Positions 50,445-60,724 of a stretch of 64,000 bases of DNA are shown here, one piece after another. How positions within the stretch are numbered: position 1 is the first letter of the stretch; every line of letters starts with the position of its first letter. Origin of the DNA: Planctomycetota bacterium. GTDB taxonomy: Bacteria > Planctomycetota > JACOTG01 > JAJDCM01. The stretch is from NCBI GenBank assembly GCA_029260825.1, contig JAJDCM010000132.1, forward strand, positions 62,001 to 126,000, given 5' to 3'. A program made the translations under genes and the position numbers. The notes under the pieces were generated by a model that ran no database searches, was not told the DNA's origin, and saw nothing but the letters and a program-made list of their open reading frames with translations.

Positions 50445-51269
50445 TCAGAACGAAAACTGAACGACCCGATTGCGGGTGATGAAGCCGGCATTCTCTACCG
50501 CCTTTCGCGAACCAAGATTCCCTGCTTCACAGGAACAGATTGGCTCCAAGCCCTGTAGGTTCGCCTGCTGTTTCAGCATGGAAAGAATGTAAGTCCCGAC
50601 ACCCTTGCGACGGTATTTTTTGTTCACGATCATGCCGACATCGGCAAACGGAACCCAGGCCTTTCGCTCACGCAACTCGCCCGTCCCCACAATCTCTCCG
50701 TCCTTCTCAAGGACATGAAGGATGCCCCCTTCGATCACCATCCTGGCGTATCCCAACTCTCCTCCGAAATGAGCCTCAATGGTTTCTGTATCCACAAATT
50801 CATCGCCGCCGCTGAAAAGAGGCACAACCTTGAACAGGTCGTCGTTGTTGGCCTTGCGAAACACATGTCCGGTGATGGTTGCCAGGACGGGTTCCTGCTT
50901 CCGGATATCGGAGAAGAGATATGTATGAACCTCAGCTTTCTTCTGAACGTCGAGGCAAAGACTGAAGTAGAAGGGCTCGATGGTGGCAGCCATGGCAGTT
51001 TTTACACCATGACTTTCCAGCACCTGCTTGAAGAGATCCGGTGCATCCCGCAAGAACGCTTCCTCTACATGAAACTGCAACATCTGTCTGTTGGAATCCA
51101 ACACAACATACCCGGCTTGACGGCCCTCGACCTCGATGATCAGATGATCAGAAGGGGGAATCAGGCCCTCCTGCCAGTAAGCATCCTGAGGCCCGGTCAA
51201 CGTGGATAAGTAGTCTTGTTGCATCCGGGAAACTGCTTCCGGGGCCACTTTCTCGGTCTTCATGGTCAT
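50445..51269 (-). CDS. GNAT-family N-acetyltransferase
   Basis: GTGELRERKAWVPFADVGMIVNKKYRRKGVGTYILSMLKQQANLQGLEPICSCEAGNLGSRKAVENAGF. Confidence 0.9.
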   Translation of the reverse strand: MTMKTEKVAPEAVSRMQQDYLSTLTGPQDAYWQEGLIPPSDHLIIEVEGRQAGYVVLDSNRQMLQFHVEEAFLRDAPDLFKQVLESHGVKTAMAATIEPFYFSLCLDVQKKAEVHTYLFSDIRKQEPVLATITGHVFRKANNDDLFKVVPLFSGGDEFVDTETIEAHFGGELGYARMVIEGGILHVLEKDGEIVGTGELRERKAWVPFADVGMIVNKKYRRKGVGTYILSMLKQQANLQGLEPICSCEAGNLGSRKAVENAGFITRNRVVQFSF

Positions 51270-51395
51270 GTTTGCCTGTTCCCTTTGTCCTGGCAGCCTA
51301 AAAGCGCTTGATCTTACTCCCTGCTAATCCTCCGACGTCCCCCTACTTTGTCAAGAGCCCGCCCAGAGATTACAATCCCACTTTTTCACCTGAAA

Positions 51396-51410
51396 CAGAA
51401 TTAGATTCTG
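51396..51410. promoter_or_regulatory. Operator-like inverted repeat 5' of TetR gene
   Basis: CAGAAT-TAG-ATTCTG, perfect 6-bp arms, followed by TACTAT (-10-like) and the ATG at 51424. Confidence 0.55.
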
Positions 51411-51423
51411 ATACTATTTATTC

Positions 51424-52077
51424 ATGACGAAGAGCCAATCAAAGAAACGTGACCTGACGATTCGAACCCCGTTGCAACTCAGAAGCCAGAAGACACTGGA
51501 GCGCATTCTGGCGGCGGTGGAAAAGTTGCTCGAGAGCCGAAGCTTCGAGGAGATCACCATCGCCGACGTTGTGAGAAAGGCGCGCTCGTCGATCGGAGCT
51601 TTTTATGCACGCTTCCCCAACAAAGAGGCCCTCCTGCCCGTTCTCTATGATCGGTGTACGGAAGAGCTTGGCGCAAAGCTGTTCTCACGACTACAGAAAC
51701 GGCCCAGGAAAGTGAACGGACTGGCCGAGACCCTGGCCTGGGGCATGGACATCATGGTGGATGAGTTTCGAGAACATCGCTTTCTATTTCGCGCCATCGG
51801 TCTCTATTCCAGGCTTCACCCGGAAGCGATCAGCGACGAGCACCTCACCAATCAAGTGGGGGCACGACAGCCGTTCGTTGACTTCCTTCTGTCCCATGTC
51901 GACGAAATCAAGCACCCCGACCCGGAATACGCGGTGCGGTTTGGATTCTTTGTTACCGGGGCTACGTGCCGCGAGAAGATCGTCTTTGGCTCCCCGCACG
52001 CGGCGGCTACTCAAGCGACGGATCAGCAACTGAAGCAAGAGCTGACCCGTGTATTTCTCGGATATCTCGGATGTTGA
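51424..52077 (+). CDS. TetR-family transcriptional regulator
   Basis: SQKTLERILAAVEKLLESRSFEEITIADVVRKARSSIGAFYARFPNKEALLPVLYDR. Confidence 0.9.
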   Translation: MTKSQSKKRDLTIRTPLQLRSQKTLERILAAVEKLLESRSFEEITIADVVRKARSSIGAFYARFPNKEALLPVLYDRCTEELGAKLFSRLQKRPRKVNGLAETLAWGMDIMVDEFREHRFLFRAIGLYSRLHPEAISDEHLTNQVGARQPFVDFLLSHVDEIKHPDPEYAVRFGFFVTGATCREKIVFGSPHAAATQATDQQLKQELTRVFLGYLGC

Positions 52078-53633
52078 AACGCAGACTCTCAAAACTTCTT
52101 GACCCCAGGACGTCGGCACTCATGATCGTAAGAAACAATATCTCTCTCCTGTTCCTGGCTTGCCTGATAGCCTTTCCCACCCTGGGGCAGTCACAGCCAG
52201 GCACCGCTCCCAACATCTCGTTTCAGAAACAGGTCCTCACCGTTGCCGACGGAAGAAAGATCGAAGCCGAGATTGGCTTCCTTCATGTTCCCGAAAATCG
52301 AACCAAGAAGGACAGCAACACCATCGAGCTCGCCGTGGCAAGGCTCACCAGCCGAGCCCGTCAACCCGGCCCCCCTCTTGTCTTCTTGGCCGGAGGGCCG
52401 GGAGACTCTGCGACCTCAAGCCTCTGGAGCTCCAGCAAACTACCTCTCTGGGACAACCTGCTCGACGTATGCGACGTGGTGCTGATGGATCAAAGAGGAA
52501 CCGGGCGCTCAAAACCTCAACTCATCTTACCGGCGATTCACGACACCGCCGATTTACTCCTCACCCGCAAGACCGCCGTTGAATACTTCACTGAATGCGC
52601 TCAAGACGCAGTGGAACACTTCGAAGATGAAGGAGTCGATCTCTCCGGATACACGACAGTTGAAAGCGCAGAAGACGTTGAGGCCTTGAGACACGCCCTT
52701 GGCGTCAAAAAGATTAACCTTCTCGGCTTCAGCTATGGAACCCACCTCGGCCTGGAGGTCATTCGCCGCCACGGCAAACACATCAAAAATGCGATCCTTA
52801 TTTCCGTTGCCGGCCCGGAGGACATCCGCAAACGCCCAGGCGACCAGGAAAGGCAATGGAACGTCCTGAGTGACCTGGCGGCTGCGGACCCCAGAATCTC
52901 TTCGGAGATTCCAGATCTCAGGGCTCTCTTGAGTCGGGTGCTGAACCAGCTCGACGAACAGCCCATCGTGGTGAGGGTCCACAACTCAAAAACACGACGG
53001 AACGTCAAAGTTCCGGTGGGCAAGTTCGGACTTCAGCTCCTGCTCGTCCTCGATCTAGGCGATACCTCAGATCTTCCCATCTACCCTCGACTGTTGCAGG
53101 AAATCGACCGGGGCGAAACCGGACTCCTCGGCTGGTTCGTGGAAAAGCGCTATAACCAGTTCAGGAATTTCCACATGATGAGCCTCCTCATGCGTACCGC
53201 GTCCGAGGCGAGCCCCGATCGATGGGAAGTCATCCAATCCGAAGCCTCGACCTCCCTTTTCTCAAACGCGGCAAACATCCCCTACCCGGAGATCCGGAAA
53301 GCATGGTCTTTCCCCGATCTTGGAGACTCGTTTCGAAGACCCATCAAGAGCAACGTTCGCACCCTTTTTCTCACGGGAAGCCTCGACGTCAATACTCCCC
53401 CTCACCAAAGCGACCGCATTATTTCCCAGGGAATTCCAAACAGCACTCACATCACCATCAAGAACGGGGGGCACGAAAGTTTCTGGGACATGCCAGGCGC
53501 CCATGACGTCATCCGGAACTTCCTGAAGGGAGAGAACGTGGAGAAAATGAAATTGCAAAGGCCGGCCCTCGAGTTCATCCCACTCAAAGGGCTCCCCTCC
53601 AGGGTATCCCATCCGTCTCTTGCCCAGGAATAG
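52071..53633 (+). CDS. Alpha/beta hydrolase, TAP-like (tripeptidyl aminopeptidase family), secreted
   Basis: PPLVFLAGGPGDSATSS; VVLMDQRGTGRSKPQL; LLGFSYGTHLGLEVIRRHG; C-terminal NGGHESFWDMPGAHDVIRNFL; ATGTTGA overlap with TetR stop; start could be ATG 52122. Confidence 0.9.
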   Translation: MLKRRLSKLLDPRTSALMIVRNNISLLFLACLIAFPTLGQSQPGTAPNISFQKQVLTVADGRKIEAEIGFLHVPENRTKKDSNTIELAVARLTSRARQPGPPLVFLAGGPGDSATSSLWSSSKLPLWDNLLDVCDVVLMDQRGTGRSKPQLILPAIHDTADLLLTRKTAVEYFTECAQDAVEHFEDEGVDLSGYTTVESAEDVEALRHALGVKKINLLGFSYGTHLGLEVIRRHGKHIKNAILISVAGPEDIRKRPGDQERQWNVLSDLAAADPRISSEIPDLRALLSRVLNQLDEQPIVVRVHNSKTRRNVKVPVGKFGLQLLLVLDLGDTSDLPIYPRLLQEIDRGETGLLGWFVEKRYNQFRNFHMMSLLMRTASEASPDRWEVIQSEASTSLFSNAANIPYPEIRKAWSFPDLGDSFRRPIKSNVRTLFLTGSLDVNTPPHQSDRIISQGIPNSTHITIKNGGHESFWDMPGAHDVIRNFLKGENVEKMKLQRPALEFIPLKGLPSRVSHPSLAQE

Positions 53634-53675
53634 CCCAAAGAAGCAAGCGCAAGCGAGGACGGGAGAAAAGGCTAT

Positions 53676-55739
53676 CTAGGGACTCTGGGCCATTTCCTTG
53701 AGCCAACGGCTCTGGGGTAGACCCAGGAGCGCCCGACGCGCCAGCTCTTTCAATTCCGCATCCGAAACCAGCTTCTCTTTCTTCGCGCGAGAGAAGAGAA
53801 GACGTAGCCGGGATGTGAACCCCTGGGGCTTCCCTCCAAGCTCGGCGATGCGTACAAAAGTCAGCAATGCATCCTTTTCGTTCTCGGCTTCAAGTAACAA
53901 TTCGCCGCGCAGGTGAAGACCGGCAAGATAGACAGGATTGATGGCAAGAGAGCGATCCGTTTCGTCGAGTGCCTCCTGCAACTCGTCCATCTGATGCAGG
54001 ACTCTTGCCGCGGCAAGAAACGTGTACTCAAGAAGCTCACCCTCTCCAACCTGGGCCCTCCGATATTCACGCAACGCCTTCTTCAGGTTTCCTTTGCGCT
54101 CTTCAATTTGACCAAGGATGTAGTAGGCATCCGGGATTGCCGACTGGCGGGAGAGAACCTGAAGGAGTGTCGCTTGAGCCCCATCGAGATCGTTCATCTC
54201 GAATCGTTTTCGGGCTTTCATCATGAGAAGGAACGGACTGTGGGGATCTTTCTTCAAGATCTCTTCGAGTACCTCGAGCCCCTCTTTGATTCGCCCTCGC
54301 TGAAAGAGAGTCTCGGCCTTTCCCGCCCGAAGGTGCCCGGTAATCATGTCTTTTGGATCGGGTCTATCTTCGGTCTCAATGGACGCCGTTGTGGAGGGGG
54401 TGAGGTACCCAAGAGATTCAAGTCTCTGACGAAAATCATCATCGATTGTGGTTGCCTGGGCCCTGTCTCCTTCTGCCTGGTACTTCGTCAACAGATCCTG
54501 GAGGCGAGACTTCATCGCTTGTGCACGATCGGTTTCTTGATCGTACAGATTCTCCCGTTCACGGGGATCGTTACGGAGGTCGTAGAGCTCGGGACGAGGG
54601 GCCTCGACATACTTCCATCCGTTCTCACAAAATGCGTGAAGCCGCGACCAGCCGTAGACGAGCTCCGGATAGTAGGTTTCCATCAGATGCACGTGAGAAG
54701 TCTTCCCAACGTCTTGGTCGAGCAAAGGAAGAAGACTTTTCCCCTGGCATCGGTCTCCCACAGGTAGCCCAAGAAGCTCGAGTACCGTGGGAACGAGATC
54801 GGTGCCCGAGACATCGTCGTCAACAACGGTGCCCGCCGGAAGTTCACCGGGAAGGGAAATCAGGAGGGGGATCCGCATCACGGAATCGTAGAGAAAGAAC
54901 CCGTGGCTCATTTCTCCGTGATCTCCCAGGTCTTCACCATGATCGGCAACCACGATGATGAGGGTCTCTTGAGCTTGACTCATCGAATCAATATCAGACA
55001 GGAGTCGTCCGATCTCGAGATCAACATAGGTAATCTCTCGATCGTAGTCGTCACCGGGGCCGCCCAGCTCTTCAGGTGGAGCATAGGGAAAGTGAGGATC
55101 GAAGAAATGACACCACAAGAAGAACGGGGATTCCTGCTTTGCAAGCCAGGAGCGAGCCGCCTGACCGACTTGACTTGCACTGCGCTGAGAATGCCCAAGG
55201 TTCTTTCCTTCCCTCGATGAGGGAACGTTATCGTAGAAATCAAACCCCTGATCGAGACCGAAGCGGGAATCAAGGACGATGGCACCGACAACAGCCCCGG
55301 TTGAATATCCCTCTTCCTTGAGTCTTTCTGGAAGCATCTCGAGGCGCTCGGGCACCCGATAGTTGTTCAGCTTTACTCCATGATGGACCCCATATGTCCC
55401 GCTCAGGAGAGACGCGTGCGATGGCAAAGTCAGCGGAGCCGTTGCCCTCGCCTGAGAAAACAAGACACCTTGAGATGCCAATCGATCGAGATTTGGCGTC
55501 CTGGCTTTCTTGTGGCCGTAACATCCGATTCGATCCGCCCGGGTCGTGTCGATCGTGATGAGAAGGACATTCTTGCGCGAACCGTTCGTCTTACTGGATC
55601 CATCATCGCCGCATCCTGCGGGCAACATCAGCACAACACCTGCGATGAAAGACAGCTGGAGTCGTCGTAGTTGAGGGCTGAACAAACCCGGAGCTCCTCG
55701 ATCGAACCATCCCGACTTCATCTCGAACACGATCGACAT
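53676..55739 (-). CDS. Sulfatase-superfamily (alkaline phosphatase fold) protein with C-terminal TPR
   Basis: NVLLITIDTTRADRIGCYGHKKARTPNLDRLASQGVLFSQARATAPLTLPSHASLLSG; VVADHGEDLGDHGEMSHGFFLYD; TPR-like C-terminus; lipobox-like MLPAGCGDD. Confidence 0.93.
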   Translation of the reverse strand: MSIVFEMKSGWFDRGAPGLFSPQLRRLQLSFIAGVVLMLPAGCGDDGSSKTNGSRKNVLLITIDTTRADRIGCYGHKKARTPNLDRLASQGVLFSQARATAPLTLPSHASLLSGTYGVHHGVKLNNYRVPERLEMLPERLKEEGYSTGAVVGAIVLDSRFGLDQGFDFYDNVPSSREGKNLGHSQRSASQVGQAARSWLAKQESPFFLWCHFFDPHFPYAPPEELGGPGDDYDREITYVDLEIGRLLSDIDSMSQAQETLIIVVADHGEDLGDHGEMSHGFFLYDSVMRIPLLISLPGELPAGTVVDDDVSGTDLVPTVLELLGLPVGDRCQGKSLLPLLDQDVGKTSHVHLMETYYPELVYGWSRLHAFCENGWKYVEAPRPELYDLRNDPRERENLYDQETDRAQAMKSRLQDLLTKYQAEGDRAQATTIDDDFRQRLESLGYLTPSTTASIETEDRPDPKDMITGHLRAGKAETLFQRGRIKEGLEVLEEILKKDPHSPFLLMMKARKRFEMNDLDGAQATLLQVLSRQSAIPDAYYILGQIEERKGNLKKALREYRRAQVGEGELLEYTFLAAARVLHQMDELQEALDETDRSLAINPVYLAGLHLRGELLLEAENEKDALLTFVRIAELGGKPQGFTSRLRLLFSRAKKEKLVSDAELKELARRALLGLPQSRWLKEMAQSP

Positions 55740-55897
55740 TTGTTGACGGGAAACCCTTGAACTGAGTACATTCCTTCTCGTTCGGATCTTATCTGAAAGG
55801 ATGTTTTCGGCCTAGCCCGAATCAGGATTAATCCGGTTATTGCAAGAAGCTCATGGAGTCGACCATCCGACGAAGTCTCGTCGCAATTTCGATCTCG

Positions 55898-56695
55898 CTA
55901 CATGCGAAGAAGACCGATCCCAAACCCAACTTGCTCTTCATCGTGCACAAAGGCCTCGGATTCGTATTGATCCTTTACCTCGAGCCAGAAACGCTGGACC
56001 TGCGTTGATGCTTCAGGCTGCTTTTCCACGATGTCATGGAACGCTACAAGTCCCCCCGTTCGAACCAGCGGAGCATAGTCCTCAAAATCGGCCCGGACTC
56101 CCTCCAAAGAATGGTCCCCATCGATGAAAAGGAAATCCACGGATCGACTGCGAAGGTGATCCTTGACCCTCCGAACCATGGACGGGTCATGGGAGTTTCC
56201 CTGCAGGGTGGTTACCGATACCCGGGAGCCAGGTGGCGGAAACGCCTCAAAAAGTAATCGCCGGTCGGCCTGGTCATTCATGTCGCAACTCAACACGAGC
56301 TCCGAAGCAATCTGAGACCAGAGAAAAGCGGTGCCTCCCGAATAGGTTCCGATCTCGAGGATCACTCGCGGCTTCAAGCTGGCTACCGATCGAGCGAGGG
56401 AAAGAATCTCGGAGTAGATCTGCAACGTGCGAACCCGGTAGCTACCGTGAGTGCCCATGTTCATCGCCATGGCCACCCCATCTTCCAGCGAAGGGTCGCC
56501 CCGGTGATAGTCTCGAAGCCGCCGAAGAGCCCTTCGCAAATTGATCGGGTCAAAAAGGCGGCGACTGAGTTTCTTCAACGGTTTGGACACGTGCAGATCT
56601 CGAAGACTGGATGGGGCCGGGTGACTTGACAAAATGGACCGCACAACATCGCGATCCAAGAATGTCGATCCGAGCTCCCAAAAGATTACCAACAA
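55898..56695 (-). CDS. Class I SAM-dependent methyltransferase (Methyltransf_24/CmcI-like)
   Basis: PRVILEIGTYSGGTAFLWSQIA; SVDFLFIDGDHSLEGVRADFEDYAPLVRTGGLVAFHDI. Confidence 0.85.
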   Translation of the reverse strand: MLVIFWELGSTFLDRDVVRSILSSHPAPSSLRDLHVSKPLKKLSRRLFDPINLRRALRRLRDYHRGDPSLEDGVAMAMNMGTHGSYRVRTLQIYSEILSLARSVASLKPRVILEIGTYSGGTAFLWSQIASELVLSCDMNDQADRRLLFEAFPPPGSRVSVTTLQGNSHDPSMVRRVKDHLRSRSVDFLFIDGDHSLEGVRADFEDYAPLVRTGGLVAFHDIVEKQPEASTQVQRFWLEVKDQYESEAFVHDEEQVGFGIGLLRM

Positions 56696-57015
56696 AAGGC
56701 CAGTGCACCGCCGAGAATTCCAGGCTCAGGACCTTTGATCCTGGCGTTTATCGTCGCGTCGTCCCTTCTACGCGAGCATCATGAGAACTATGAAACCGGA
56801 GGGTGTGCTGGTAGTCTCTGGACCGCACGGTAAAGCCAAACCTCTGCTCGATGAGATCAGGAGCTTCGGCTTCCGGGATGAGGAAGACCTTTCCGGCCCA
56901 TCCCGCGAGTGAAGACTTCTTGTAGAAAGGGACCACGATGGCGATCACTCGACTTACCGGATCAGACTCCGTCAAGAACCACAGCAGCAAGTTCATGAGG
57001 GGCGATACACAGAGA

Positions 57016-57363
57016 ATGAACTGGATTCCCCTCCTCCTTGTTATTCTCTCGACCTTCGGCATGGCCTGTCAATGGAAAGGTGGGCGTAATAACTTGAACG
57101 AAGAGAAGAAACCGTTGACCGCTGACAGCCCGGAATTTGATGCGATCAACCATGTGCTCAAGACCCACGCTGGAGAGCTCATGGCGATTCAAGGTGTGGT
57201 GGGTATCGCGATTGGCCTTCTCGAGGACGAAGAAACCCCCTGCCTCAAAATCATGGTTTCAAAGATGACTCCTGAACTCGAAAAGAGCCTACCCAAGACT
57301 CTCGAAGGGCACCCGGTCGTGGTGGACGAGACCGGTGTTATTCGCCCTCTGGATCAAGACTAG
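57016..57363 (+). CDS. Small lipoprotein-like hypothetical protein
   Basis: MNWIPLLLVILSTFGMACQWKG lipoprotein signal; GVVGIAIGLLEDEETPCLKIMVSKMTPELEKSLPKTLEGHPVVVDETGVI; start may be ATG 56938. Confidence 0.6.
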   Translation: MNWIPLLLVILSTFGMACQWKGGRNNLNEEKKPLTADSPEFDAINHVLKTHAGELMAIQGVVGIAIGLLEDEETPCLKIMVSKMTPELEKSLPKTLEGHPVVVDETGVIRPLDQD

Positions 57364-57410
57364 ACGGATCAAGACTAGATGGATCAAGACTAGACCGATC
57401 AAGAGTAGCA
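57351..57410 (+). repeat. Four 15-bp tandem repeats carrying the stop codon
   Basis: ggatcaagactagac / ggatcaagactagat / ggatcaagactagac / cgatcaagagtagca. Confidence 0.95.
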
Positions 57411-57421
57411 AGGAGGGCTCC

Positions 57422-58939
57422 TTACCAGCTCAGTCCATCATCGAAGTAATCATGCAGATTCTTGCGGGCGACCCGATTGATGCGCTCCGCCCAAATATCC
57501 ACGGGGTTGAGATCGTCTGTCAGCACGGGAGCACCTTCGATCTCCGGCTCAAAGCGATTATCCCAGGCGTGATTCTTCTGGTAGATGCTGCTCCCTCGGT
57601 CCGGCGTCTCCGGGATTTCACGGACCAAGCTCAGCTCCTGCTGCCTGGCAAGAAGAACAAGATTCCCGATGGTGTTCGGAGGCTCAGCCATGGGAAGCGC
57701 AAGAATGTGGGAAAACTCCTTCTTCAGTGTAGCAGATAGGGAATTAACCAGCAGATCATGCCACCCCTCGGCTTCGATATTGATCGCCAAGATGCCGTCA
57801 GGTTTTAGTCGGGACCTGACAAGGGCGAAAGACTCCTGCGTAATCAAGTGAAACGGAATCGAACTGCTACCAAAAGCATCCAGAACAATAAGATCGTAAG
57901 ACTTTGTGCTTGCTGAAAGATAATGACGCCCATCTTGATGAAAAACCTTGGCTTCCGAAGGATCGAGACCAAAGTCTCGATGAGCAATCTTCGTGACAAC
58001 CGGATCAATTTCCACGGCGTCGACCTTCCAGCCCTGCCTTGCGAAAAGCTTGGCCACCGAGCCACCGCCCAAGCCCACAAGAAGAAGATCACCGGGCTTG
58101 GCAACGACTTGATTCAACACATCTAACACGTGGACGTAGGGAAAATACGACTCAAATGACTTGGAGTCGACGATGGTGTGAGTGCCGCCGTCAATGATCA
58201 TGTATCGAGTATTATCGACATCGACAACACGGAGTTCGGCGTATGCACTCTGTTCTACCGACATCAGACCGCGTTCAAGATCTGGCTTCTCGGCCGAGGC
58301 ACCAAAACCAAAGAACGCAAGAGGCGCAAGAACGAGCGCCACGACACCGACCGTGGAGGACTTTCGCTCCAAAAGTAGCCCAAGAAATGCAACGAAGAGC
58401 AGGATAACGCCCACCAAAAAAGTCAGGCGGCTGACCCCGACGAATGGAATGAGAAAAAAACCAGTAAGAAGAGCTGCCATAACACTGCCAACGGTTGACA
58501 GCGCGTAAAGATCGCCGGCGGTTCGTCCCACTTCCCCCAGGTTTGCTGCACGGAGTCGGATGGCGAAGGGACTGACCATCCCCAGGAGAGTTAGGGGAGG
58601 CCCGAATAGAAGAAAAGAAGCCACCAAGACGGCAAATCTCAGGCCGATCGATTCGGTAATCTGGAGCACCGGAGTACGAAGGAGAGGCAGAAGAAGAAGC
58701 CATGCTCCAGCTCCGATCAAGAGATAACAGAGACGAGTCATCGACGCCCCTCGGTCAGCCATGCGTCCGCCTATCGCATACCCGACACTCAAGGCGAGTA
58801 GGGTCACGGTGATGAGCGCCGACCATAGAAAAAGGCTGACTCCGTAGAAAGGGCCAAGGACCCGGGTACCCAGGAGTTCAATGGCGAGAACCGAGGCCCC
58901 GGAAATGAATACGAGAAAACCGAGATAGAGGTTTTTCAT
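57422..58939 (-). CDS. Membrane-fused spermidine synthase-like protein
   Basis: About 200-aa hydrophobic N-terminus; LLLVGLGGGSVAKLFARQGWKVDAVEIDPVVTKIAHRDFGLD...VFHQDGRHYLS...YDLIVLDAFGSSSIPFHLITQESFALVRSRLKPDGILAINI. Confidence 0.9.
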   Translation of the reverse strand: MKNLYLGFLVFISGASVLAIELLGTRVLGPFYGVSLFLWSALITVTLLALSVGYAIGGRMADRGASMTRLCYLLIGAGAWLLLLPLLRTPVLQITESIGLRFAVLVASFLLFGPPLTLLGMVSPFAIRLRAANLGEVGRTAGDLYALSTVGSVMAALLTGFFLIPFVGVSRLTFLVGVILLFVAFLGLLLERKSSTVGVVALVLAPLAFFGFGASAEKPDLERGLMSVEQSAYAELRVVDVDNTRYMIIDGGTHTIVDSKSFESYFPYVHVLDVLNQVVAKPGDLLLVGLGGGSVAKLFARQGWKVDAVEIDPVVTKIAHRDFGLDPSEAKVFHQDGRHYLSASTKSYDLIVLDAFGSSSIPFHLITQESFALVRSRLKPDGILAINIEAEGWHDLLVNSLSATLKKEFSHILALPMAEPPNTIGNLVLLARQQELSLVREIPETPDRGSSIYQKNHAWDNRFEPEIEGAPVLTDDLNPVDIWAERINRVARKNLHDYFDDGLSW

Positions 58940-59318
58940 CTGCGAATCAGAGTCCCTTCAGGGTGTTGCCATCCAAGGTTTCTGGGTGGCTCACGGAGCG
59001 AATGTCTGTGTCGATTACGGTCGGTAGACATTGGCACAGGAGGAAGACTTTTTCCAGGGAGTCCTCGCCCCACAGGCTCTTGTACCTCCTTTTCTTGGCT
59101 CCCTACATCGCAAAACGCCACCAGGAACCACATCTAAGCCACAACGACAAATAGCTTTACAAAAACAACCCGATCGACTAGGATCAGACCTGAAACTGGA
59201 CCGCATGCCTTGGTCACCGGCCAAACAAGGGAGTCAAGAGCCCTTGAGGCGGCCAACGAACCGCCCGCCTGCCAGGGAAGCGCACCCTACTGAACAAGAC
59301 GAAGAGGAGAACGTTCGA

Positions 59319-60320
59319 ATGTGCCGATTCATGATGGGATCTGTTGCCGTCATCCTTTGCTTGAGTGCGCTTGCCGCTCCTGTGGAAGCTCAACCGCTTC
59401 ATGCTCAACCGGCGAGCCTCCTCATCTTCCCCCTCTACAATTCTACCCAGGGGAACAACACCCTCATCACGATGACCAACACCAACGAAGATGAGTCGGC
59501 GTGCAGCAGCGGGTTCCGCCAAGGAGACATTCAGCTCCACTACGTTTACTTCAGTGAGACCTGCCAGGAATCGGACACTCAAGAAGATCTGACCCCGGCT
59601 GATACAATCACCGTTCTGGCTCGGGGCCACAACCCGAACTTCGAGAAGGGATATCTCCTCGTCGAGGCACGGGATCCCGAATTACAGGTGCCAACGCTGT
59701 ACAACCACCTCATCGGCAGTGGCATCGTGGTGAACAGCGAATTCGACTTCCAATGGGCCTATACGCCCTATGCATTCGAAGCAATCTTTGATTTCGATGC
59801 CTTGAATGGTCTTGTCGACGGATGCGGTCGGAAGATCGTCCCCGACACCGATGACATCATCAACTTCGATGGATATGAATACTCATCATTCCCGGATGTC
59901 TTGCTCCTCGACCATTTCTTCGGCGAGGGGACTCCTGAGAACGGTCCCGGTGTCACGTTCGACAACATGATTTTTCTCATGAGCACGGAAAGCCTGGACA
60001 CGGACCTATCGATTCTGGGATGGAACAACAACGAGCGTCGGTTCTCCCGAACCTTCCAGTTCGATTGTTTCTTCATGGGCAAGCTCAGTGACATCAGCCG
60101 GGCCGTTACCCAGTCCTACCAGGACATCGACGCCAACGATGCGGAGCTTGGCGGAATCAACACGGGTTGGCTCAAGATCACCGCCGAAGAAGGCCACGGT
60201 ATCCTCGGACTCCATGTTCACATGGCAGACATCGGCGGACGCGGACGGATGTCCTTCGTCGCTGGACGTGAGCTCCAGTACACGGGGAGCCGAGCGGTCA
60301 CGATTCCTCGTCTGTTCTGA
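59319..60320 (+). CDS. Secreted hypothetical protein
   Basis: Start at ATG 59319 before signal peptide MCRFMMGSVAVILCLSALAAPVEAQ; PASLLIFPLYNSTQGNNTLITMTNTNEDES. Confidence 0.75.
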   Translation: MCRFMMGSVAVILCLSALAAPVEAQPLHAQPASLLIFPLYNSTQGNNTLITMTNTNEDESACSSGFRQGDIQLHYVYFSETCQESDTQEDLTPADTITVLARGHNPNFEKGYLLVEARDPELQVPTLYNHLIGSGIVVNSEFDFQWAYTPYAFEAIFDFDALNGLVDGCGRKIVPDTDDIINFDGYEYSSFPDVLLLDHFFGEGTPENGPGVTFDNMIFLMSTESLDTDLSILGWNNNERRFSRTFQFDCFFMGKLSDISRAVTQSYQDIDANDAELGGINTGWLKITAEEGHGILGLHVHMADIGGRGRMSFVAGRELQYTGSRAVTIPRLF

Positions 60321-60336
60321 TGATTCCCGAGGCAGC

Positions 60337-60711
60337 TCATCGCTGAGTGACGAGATCTGTAGCCTCCTGCTCCTGGGCATACCGCGCGGCCGACATGACA
60401 TAAGCGGCAAGATCCGTTCCCTGTCGCTTGCTGATCGCCGTGCGGCCGATCATCGCCGGAAGAATCGACTCCCATTCTTCGGCCTCAAATTCCCCTGGCT
60501 CGAAAAACCGATGGCAACTCGTGCACTCGGTAACAAGAAGTGCGCGTCCCCGTCGCAGGTTGTTGTCCGGGGTGGTTCGCGCGGAGGATCCTGATCCGCT
60601 CAGAGTGTTCGCCGAAGGAAGGGCCATCGATGAACCCGTTGCACAACCGAGGAGACCAACACAAGAGAGAAATGTTAGAGACAAAAAGATCGCACCAGCC
60701 AAGAATTTCAT
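60337..60711 (-). CDS. Cytochrome c-like lipoprotein (single CxxCH)
   Basis: MKFLAGAIFLSLTFLSCVGLLGCATG; RGRALLVTECTSCHRFFEPGEFEAEEWESILPAM. Confidence 0.75.
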   Translation of the reverse strand: MKFLAGAIFLSLTFLSCVGLLGCATGSSMALPSANTLSGSGSSARTTPDNNLRRGRALLVTECTSCHRFFEPGEFEAEEWESILPAMIGRTAISKRQGTDLAAYVMSAARYAQEQEATDLVTQR

Positions 60712-60724
60712 TCGTTCGACTCCT

